Positions 6,244 through 12,123 of a stretch of DNA of 15,068 nt are shown here, piece after piece (position 1 is the stretch's first letter; the number at the start of each line of letters is the position of its first letter). Below the pieces are notes generated by a model, which was not told the origin of the DNA, made no database searches, and saw nothing but the letters and a program-made list of their open reading frames with translations. Position numbers and translations under genes: made by a program. This stretch comes from JACQXM01 sp964569425 (GTDB lineage Bacteria > Planctomycetota > Phycisphaerae > UBA1845): NCBI GenBank assembly GCA_964569425.1, contig CAZMVD010000106.1, positions 1 through 15,068 on the forward strand, in the 5' to 3' direction.

Positions 6244-9200
6244 ATGCGGAATATACGGACAAGAAGAAGCCTCGGGCGTGTAGCGGCAGCGTGGTATTGC
6301 GTGGGCGGAGCCAGCGGACGATTCGCACGCATGCTGAATCAACGCGTGCTGGTGCTGAGTCTGCTGGTTGCGGTGCCGTTGGGGAACCTGTCGCGCGCTA
6401 CGGCGGCCGGCGGCTGTGATCGGCAGTTTGATATCTGTTTTCAAGGTATTGGTCATCTTCCGTCCGGCGCGCTCACCCCGTCCAGCGAAGCACTAGGTAT
6501 CGCAAGTGCCGGTGGGCAGGTGGTCGTCGCTGGCAAGAGCACGGCGGTGTGTGTCGGCACCACCGGATGCACCAAGGCCGTGAAGTTTTCCGGCGGCCTC
6601 CCGGGTACCTTACAACCAATTCTTAACGACATCGCTGGTCGAACGTTTTCAGAAGCAACGGACGTCACTTTGGTAGGTACGAAGTCTGTTTTCTCGGGAA
6701 GAGTTTCCGGAAGCGGAGCCGCAAACAGAGGCCCCTTTCGCGCCGAACAAATGGCAAATGAAACAGTGGAGCCCTTGATCTTGCCGGGAGGAGCGGGGTT
6801 CCTTTTTACGAAAGCGATGTCCGACGATGGGAACACCATTGTGGGCAATGGCACTGAATTTCTCTTGGATCCGCCGGGAAGCGCATTTAAGTGGACATCA
6901 TCGGGTGGGACGGCACTCGTGCACTCAAGTCTGGTCAATTTCTCAACGGCAGACGGAGTATCGCCTAACGGCGTTTTCACCGTTGGAAGTATGAGCTTAA
7001 GCTCCGGAGGCACTTATATATTTCCTCCTCCGGGCGTCCCATGTACTTCCGTAGCCTGCGTTCCTCTGTCCCTCCCACTTACACGAGGAGCGTTTGATGT
7101 AACCAATTCTGGAGTCGTGGTGGGCGCCCATCAAACGTTTGCCGGGAATGAGGCCGCACGTTGGACGCCCGGATTTGGACCGACCCCGGCTGTTATGACC
7201 ATTCTTGGCCAGGTGCCGGGCGTCACCCTCAGGACGACGGCACTCAGCGTCTCGGGCGACGGTGAGCTAGTCGTTGGCGACGCGGCAGTACCCGACCCAC
7301 CACCCTTTACCTTCGTTACGAGACCCGCCTCAGTCTTGTGGCATCAGAATCTCGGCATGAAGCGCATTACGGATGTCCTAACCGAGAATGGAGCGACTGG
7401 ATTTACTGGATGGAAACTGGATAAGGCAAACGCGGTTTCCACTGACGGCCTGGCCATTGCAGGCACGGGAATCAATCCGGCGGGCCGGACCGAAGGCTGG
7501 TTCATAACGCTCCCGGATTGCAACGGCAACGGTCAATGGGACGCCACCGAGGCCCCATCGCCAACCACGCGCACGACGAGGGCGGTCCTGCAGCTTAATG
7601 GTCAAAACGACCTATTGGAACTCACCTCGCCTGCGCCGGAACTATTCATCACGGGCGATTTGACGGTCGAAATGTGGCTGAACCGACAGCACTTTCATAG
7701 TAATAACTTCAATCAACCGCCAGTACTGGAATCAATCCTCGCATTTGGCGAGACGGGCGAAAGTCTGGCGACCAATCTGCTGTACGCGATCGAAGTAGAT
7801 GCCGGCGGCGATCTGATCATTACTCACGAGCGCGCGGATACGACAGACGCGGTGGTGACAGCCGACACGAACTTAATGACGGGACGCTGGTATCACGTTG
7901 CCGTGACACGGACGGTTTCGCCGCCATCGAGCGTGCAGTATGCCGTGCATGTTGACCAGGGCGCACCGATTCTGTTGCCGGCAGTGGGACTTCCCGCCGG
8001 TGGCACGGCCGGGCGGCTGCGCATCGGGCAGGGAGAAGGGATAGGTCCGGATCGACCGTTTGGCGGATTCTTAAGCGACATTCGCATTTGGAACACCGCG
8101 CGAACGGCAACGCAAATTCGTAAGTCGATGTTCAGCACGATGCCTGCCGACTCGACGGGGCTCGTGGCCCTTTGGGCACTGGACGAAACGAATGGCACTG
8201 TAGCACTGGACAGTATCGGGCTTAACCACTTGACGGTGTCGGGGGCGAGGCGCGTGACGGTCGGCGCGGACTGCAACAATAACCGCATTCCGGACTCCTG
8301 CGACATCGACTGCAACCAGTGCGGCATACCGGATGATTGCGAGGTCCGCGATGGAGACGTGCGCGACTGCGACGGCAACGGCCGCCCGGACGAATGCGAT
8401 GCTTCGGATGCCATCGCCACGCTCTTCAGCGCGGAACAGGCCTCGACGGAGGTGTTCCGCCTTGGGCGTGACGACCCGAACGGTCCGACGACCTTCGGTG
8501 ACATGATCGAGCGGTATGGTCGTCCGTGGAAACCCGGCACCGGTCAGACGCCGGGGGGCGGAGTTTGCTTCGGTGGCGGGAACAATGGTGTGGCTTGCAA
8601 CGGTAACGGGGACTGTCCCGATGGAAGCTGCGACCCGCCGCCGGGCACGGGTACGACGCGGGACCCTGCCGAACGACTGAGGATGCTGGTCCGCCAGCCG
8701 GCCTGCGTTCCCAACGACGACGTGCCCATTCCTGTGGGCGGCACCCACCTGGTGCAGCGCGCCCTGGGAGAGCTGTTTGCCTTTGAGATGTTGCTGGGGA
8801 ACGAGGCGTTCGCGGACGCCATGGACCCGACGGTCGGAGAAGGCGCGCTTGCGGAAGGCATCTCCCTCGAACAGGTACCGGGCTTGTTCGCGTTTCGCGG
8901 CCTGCCTGGGGTCGGCTCGCTGTTGAATGAGGAACTGGCCCTGCTGCGCGGTCGCGAGATCACCCTGCCCGCATCATCCAATGTTCCGCTCAATGACGAC
9001 CCGGCCACCGACAACAACGGCAATTACCCGAGTTTCGGTTCCCCAACCACCCGGGCCGCGGTTTACAACCGCCTGCGACCCAACGCGACCGGGACGCTCG
9101 GTTCGATCGCCTATCGATCCAATTACGGATTTGCCAGCACGACCAGCCTGGCGCTGGCGTCACAGAACTTTCCGCAGGGGCACGGCGACGCGTATGGGTA

Positions 9201-12024
9201 TTATCTTACCGCTACCAAGAGCTATCTGGACGTGTTCGGCGCTGCGCGCGATCTGCCTGTGCCGGCCGCATTCGCCGATAGTCTGGTTGCATCGTTGCAG
9301 GTCTCCCAGGGGAGTCCCGACTGCGGGCAGTTCGATTGCGAGACCGTGCTGGACGATGACGGGATTACGCACCTCGTCGGCTTCCAATCGGTGCGCAACA
9401 TGGCCGCGGCCATGGCGGCCCGCGCCCGGACGGTCAATCGGATCGTCGATCTTACCTTCCGCAGGGACTACCGCGAAGACATCGACATGCGCTTGACCGA
9501 CCTGGATGCGGCGCGCGCCTGGGGCACGGCTGACTGGGCGCGGCGCGGCGGCATCGGCGCCTATTTCGACTGGGCGGTGCTCAATCATCTGCTGCCGGTG
9601 CCCGATCCCAATAGCCCAGACCAGATGGAAGAAGTCCATCGCCAGCGCGTGGATGAAGTCCGTCTTCTGGCGTCGGCCGTGGATGAGATGCAGGAGCGCG
9701 TCGACGCGGCCGGCGCAGGATTCAACCCACTTGCCTTGATTCCCAACGTGGTGCCGTTCCGCATCATTCAGCCGGGGCAGTTGCTGGATTTTCTTCAGGG
9801 CGGAAGCAGCGCCGGACAATCCCACTACGGCATCGTGCGCAATGCCGCCATGGAGGCAATCAGCAACGCGCGCGGGATTCTCAAACGCGCCAACCTGGCT
9901 GCCAATCGGCTGCGTGGAAACGAATCCGACTTCGCGGACTTCGAGGATCAGGTACGCCAGTCGGACACCGGCCTCAATGACCGGTTGATCGAGATCTTCG
10001 GGTTGCCCTCGCCGTCCGACTTTACGGACAACGACTTCGAGGACAACGACGGTGACGGCGTGCATGGTCCCGGCGATGACTTCATCGAGAGCGGCTGCAA
10101 CGGCGCCTGCGCCGGCAGCCCCGACCTGCAGAATTTCCTGATCGATGAGGAAGGGTATCAGGAACTGGGTTTCGTGCGGCGCCCGGCGGTCGGTCAGATT
10201 CAACTGGCGATGTTTGAACTGCGCAAGGCCGCTCTCAACCTCCAGGCCGCTGAATTGTCGCTGGCCAACCTGGAGGCTCTGATTGAAGACAAGGCCGAAG
10301 ACGTGGCACTGCTTCGCGAAGAAGCGGTCGAGGAGCTTGAGATTCTGGCCACGGCGTGCGCCGACCGTCAGAAGGTGCTCGATCGCAAGGAGCAGCTTGC
10401 GAAGATCCGAGAGAATCGCGGCAAGTCAAGCAAGATCGCGGGTGTGATCGGCAGTGCGGCGGCCTGTGTGACGGTGAGTCTGGGGTGCAGCGACGCAAAG
10501 AAAAGCGCACTCGCCCTGGCCAAGGAACGGCTGTCGGAGCTTGCGGCCAGTATCGACCCCATTGCCGACGCCTTCGGCATTGAACCGGATCCCGGAATCG
10601 GCGCGGACTTTGACCTGCAGGGCGAAGAACTGCGGATCAACTGCTGGCAAACCGCGTCGCTGACCAGAATCTCCAACGAACAGAACATCCGCGGCAAGGA
10701 GATCGAACTGGAAGACCTGATGCGCAAGACTCCCCTGGCGATCCTGGAGCTTGCCGGGGCGGAAAACTCCATGCGCCAGGCGCTGGCCGTGGTCGAGAAG
10801 AACGTGAGAGAAGGCGGTCGCCTCCTGGAGGAACAGGAGCGCATTCGCCGCGTGCAGACCGACAAGCTTCAGGATTTCCGTTTCCGCGATCTGGCTTTTC
10901 GCACGTTCCGCAACCAGGCACTCGAGCAGTACGGGGCGTTTTTTGATCTGGCCGGGCGGTACGTCATGCTTGCGGCCCGGGCCTTCGCGTATGAATACAA
11001 CGAGCGCACTGAAGTCTCCGCGCAGGTTCAGCGGCTCTATCAGGAGCGATTGCTCGGATCGGAACTGGTCACCGATGAAGGCCTGGAGAGCATCATCGCC
11101 CGTCTCGACCAGAAGCGTCAGGAGAGCGCGTTCATCTCGCGCCTGCAAAAGCTTTCGCTGTTCGATCATGGCGGGGACGAGTTCAGCCTGCGCAAGAACA
11201 TGCTCGGACTGGCGATCGACCCGGCCAACGACACCAACCAGCAGCAGTTGAACAAGAACAAGGCGTTCCGGGCCCACCTCGAATCCAACATCGTGCAGGA
11301 ACTTCTTGACGTTCCCGCCTTTCGCGACCTGGCCAGCATAGACACCGATCGCGACGCCGGGCCGGCCCTGGTTCTGTCTTTCTCGACCGAAGTGGCCGGG
11401 CGCACGATCTTCGGCCAGCGCCGCGGAACTACCTTTGGCGCACCGGCGAATTTCGACACCTGCTCGAACCCCAAGTTGTTCGAGTTTGCGATTCTGCTGG
11501 AGGGTGTGGACAACCCCAGCGCCCTGGGCGTGGACGGCCCGCTGGTGTTCGCCCACTTCATACCGGTGGGCACCAGCATGTTGCGTGCGCCGGTCACCGG
11601 CAATTGCGCCCTGCGCCCGGTCCGCTCCTGGCAGGTCGTGGATCAGCGGATTCCCGGCGTGGCCGCGGTGTACCGAGATGCCGGTGGAGCCATCATCGAT
11701 GCATTCGCCATTCCGCGATTGGCCACTTCGCCGGAATTGAATGTGATCAATCGGTTTCCCGTGACGCAGGCGCAGATTCGCTCGACCGACACACCCATTT
11801 TTCAGGACGAACTGGCCGGGTGGTCGGTGTGGAACACACAATGGCTGCTTGCCATACCCGGGCGGCAATTCACGGATCCCAGCGACCCGCCCGACCTGGT
11901 GCGGAAAAAGCTGCTCATACTGATCTTCGATGCGGACGCCAGCGGGAATCCGCGCAGTCCGGATCAGAACCTGGGAATCGATGACATCAAGCTGCGGATC
12001 AAGGCCTATGGCAGTCCTTCTTGA
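6244..12024 (+). CDS. Giant secreted modular protein with a TcA-like C-terminal half (tentative)
   Basis: About 1926 residues from the ATG at 6244. The frame also opens at 6205, overlapping the previous stop as ATGA, and an ATG at 6331 (residue 30) would give a standard signal peptide; cleavage is likely near residue 55. Domains in order: HAF-type repeat propeller (68-424), with recurring SDDGNTIVG-like turns and a closing GWFITLP; a DCNGNGQWD site (425-433); a LamG/concanavalin-like sandwich (444-670); three calcium-site motifs of the DCNNNRIPDSCD type (676-719); a Cys-rich GGNNGVACNGNGDCPDGSC segment (about 771-798); a mostly helical region with an acidic DxDxDG site near 1260-1280; a long charged helix (1302-1393); a Gly/Ala/Val hydrophobic stretch (1396-1415); a second long helical segment (1461-1590) ending in the aromatic helix at 1558-1586; and a beta-rich tail (about 1700-1926). 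The last four resemble the order at the pore-shaft and TcB-binding end of Tc-toxin TcA, and a TcB-like gene follows 99 bp downstream. It lacks the usual TcA head. Alternatively it is an unrelated surface adhesin with coiled coils. Confidence 0.85.
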   Translation: MRNIRTRRSLGRVAAAWYCVGGASGRFARMLNQRVLVLSLLVAVPLGNLSRATAAGGCDRQFDICFQGIGHLPSGALTPSSEALGIASAGGQVVVAGKSTAVCVGTTGCTKAVKFSGGLPGTLQPILNDIAGRTFSEATDVTLVGTKSVFSGRVSGSGAANRGPFRAEQMANETVEPLILPGGAGFLFTKAMSDDGNTIVGNGTEFLLDPPGSAFKWTSSGGTALVHSSLVNFSTADGVSPNGVFTVGSMSLSSGGTYIFPPPGVPCTSVACVPLSLPLTRGAFDVTNSGVVVGAHQTFAGNEAARWTPGFGPTPAVMTILGQVPGVTLRTTALSVSGDGELVVGDAAVPDPPPFTFVTRPASVLWHQNLGMKRITDVLTENGATGFTGWKLDKANAVSTDGLAIAGTGINPAGRTEGWFITLPDCNGNGQWDATEAPSPTTRTTRAVLQLNGQNDLLELTSPAPELFITGDLTVEMWLNRQHFHSNNFNQPPVLESILAFGETGESLATNLLYAIEVDAGGDLIITHERADTTDAVVTADTNLMTGRWYHVAVTRTVSPPSSVQYAVHVDQGAPILLPAVGLPAGGTAGRLRIGQGEGIGPDRPFGGFLSDIRIWNTARTATQIRKSMFSTMPADSTGLVALWALDETNGTVALDSIGLNHLTVSGARRVTVGADCNNNRIPDSCDIDCNQCGIPDDCEVRDGDVRDCDGNGRPDECDASDAIATLFSAEQASTEVFRLGRDDPNGPTTFGDMIERYGRPWKPGTGQTPGGGVCFGGGNNGVACNGNGDCPDGSCDPPPGTGTTRDPAERLRMLVRQPACVPNDDVPIPVGGTHLVQRALGELFAFEMLLGNEAFADAMDPTVGEGALAEGISLEQVPGLFAFRGLPGVGSLLNEELALLRGREITLPASSNVPLNDDPATDNNGNYPSFGSPTTRAAVYNRLRPNATGTLGSIAYRSNYGFASTTSLALASQNFPQGHGDAYGYYLTATKSYLDVFGAARDLPVPAAFADSLVASLQVSQGSPDCGQFDCETVLDDDGITHLVGFQSVRNMAAAMAARARTVNRIVDLTFRRDYREDIDMRLTDLDAARAWGTADWARRGGIGAYFDWAVLNHLLPVPDPNSPDQMEEVHRQRVDEVRLLASAVDEMQERVDAAGAGFNPLALIPNVVPFRIIQPGQLLDFLQGGSSAGQSHYGIVRNAAMEAISNARGILKRANLAANRLRGNESDFADFEDQVRQSDTGLNDRLIEIFGLPSPSDFTDNDFEDNDGDGVHGPGDDFIESGCNGACAGSPDLQNFLIDEEGYQELGFVRRPAVGQIQLAMFELRKAALNLQAAELSLANLEALIEDKAEDVALLREEAVEELEILATACADRQKVLDRKEQLAKIRENRGKSSKIAGVIGSAAACVTVSLGCSDAKKSALALAKERLSELAASIDPIADAFGIEPDPGIGADFDLQGEELRINCWQTASLTRISNEQNIRGKEIELEDLMRKTPLAILELAGAENSMRQALAVVEKNVREGGRLLEEQERIRRVQTDKLQDFRFRDLAFRTFRNQALEQYGAFFDLAGRYVMLAARAFAYEYNERTEVSAQVQRLYQERLLGSELVTDEGLESIIARLDQKRQESAFISRLQKLSLFDHGGDEFSLRKNMLGLAIDPANDTNQQQLNKNKAFRAHLESNIVQELLDVPAFRDLASIDTDRDAGPALVLSFSTEVAGRTIFGQRRGTTFGAPANFDTCSNPKLFEFAILLEGVDNPSALGVDGPLVFAHFIPVGTSMLRAPVTGNCALRPVRSWQVVDQRIPGVAAVYRDAGGAIIDAFAIPRLATSPELNVINRFPVTQAQIRSTDTPIFQDELAGWSVWNTQWLLAIPGRQFTDPSDPPDLVRKKLLILIFDADASGNPRSPDQNLGIDDIKLRIKAYGSPS
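6425..7790 (+). other. Segment of atypical base composition inside the giant gene
   Basis: Hand tallies of 20-codon lines give third-position GC near 40-55% here: 11/20 at 6721, 10/20 at 6661, 9/20 at 7021, 8/20 at 7081 and 9/20 at 7681. Flanking lines give 14-16/20: 6361, 7801, 8101 and 10921. The drop begins just after the signal peptide and covers the HAF propeller and the first part of the LamG domain. This suggests that this exposed module has a different origin or history from the rest of the gene. The boundaries are approximate. Confidence 0.6.
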
Positions 12025-12123
12025 GCCTGGTTCGCCGACGCCGAAGTCGCCGGGGCAGCGGGCGATGCGGCGAGAGAGCAACCGGCTCTGCCGGACGGGC
12101 ATCGAATCGAAAGGCGGTCACTT
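12025..12123 (+). other. Short intra-operon spacer with small hairpin and ribosome binding site
   Basis: The 99-bp gap between the giant gene and the TcB-like gene has no gene. It contains a small perfect hairpin, CCGGC (12082-12086) with GCCGG (12090-12094), without a T run, so I do not call a terminator. AAAGG at 12110-12114 lies 9 bases before the ATG at 12124 and is a reasonable ribosome binding site. The spacing fits co-transcription of both genes. Confidence 0.5.

Noticed and set aside
9160..10203. 347-residue open frame on the minus strand
   Set aside because: Also antisense to the giant gene, with no motif and a composition typical of a reverse-strand shadow.
10426..12102. 558-residue open frame on the minus strand
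   Set aside because: It lies opposite the helical and C-terminal parts of the giant gene, which have coherent coding sequence. It has no signal peptide, start context or family motif and is a high-GC shadow.
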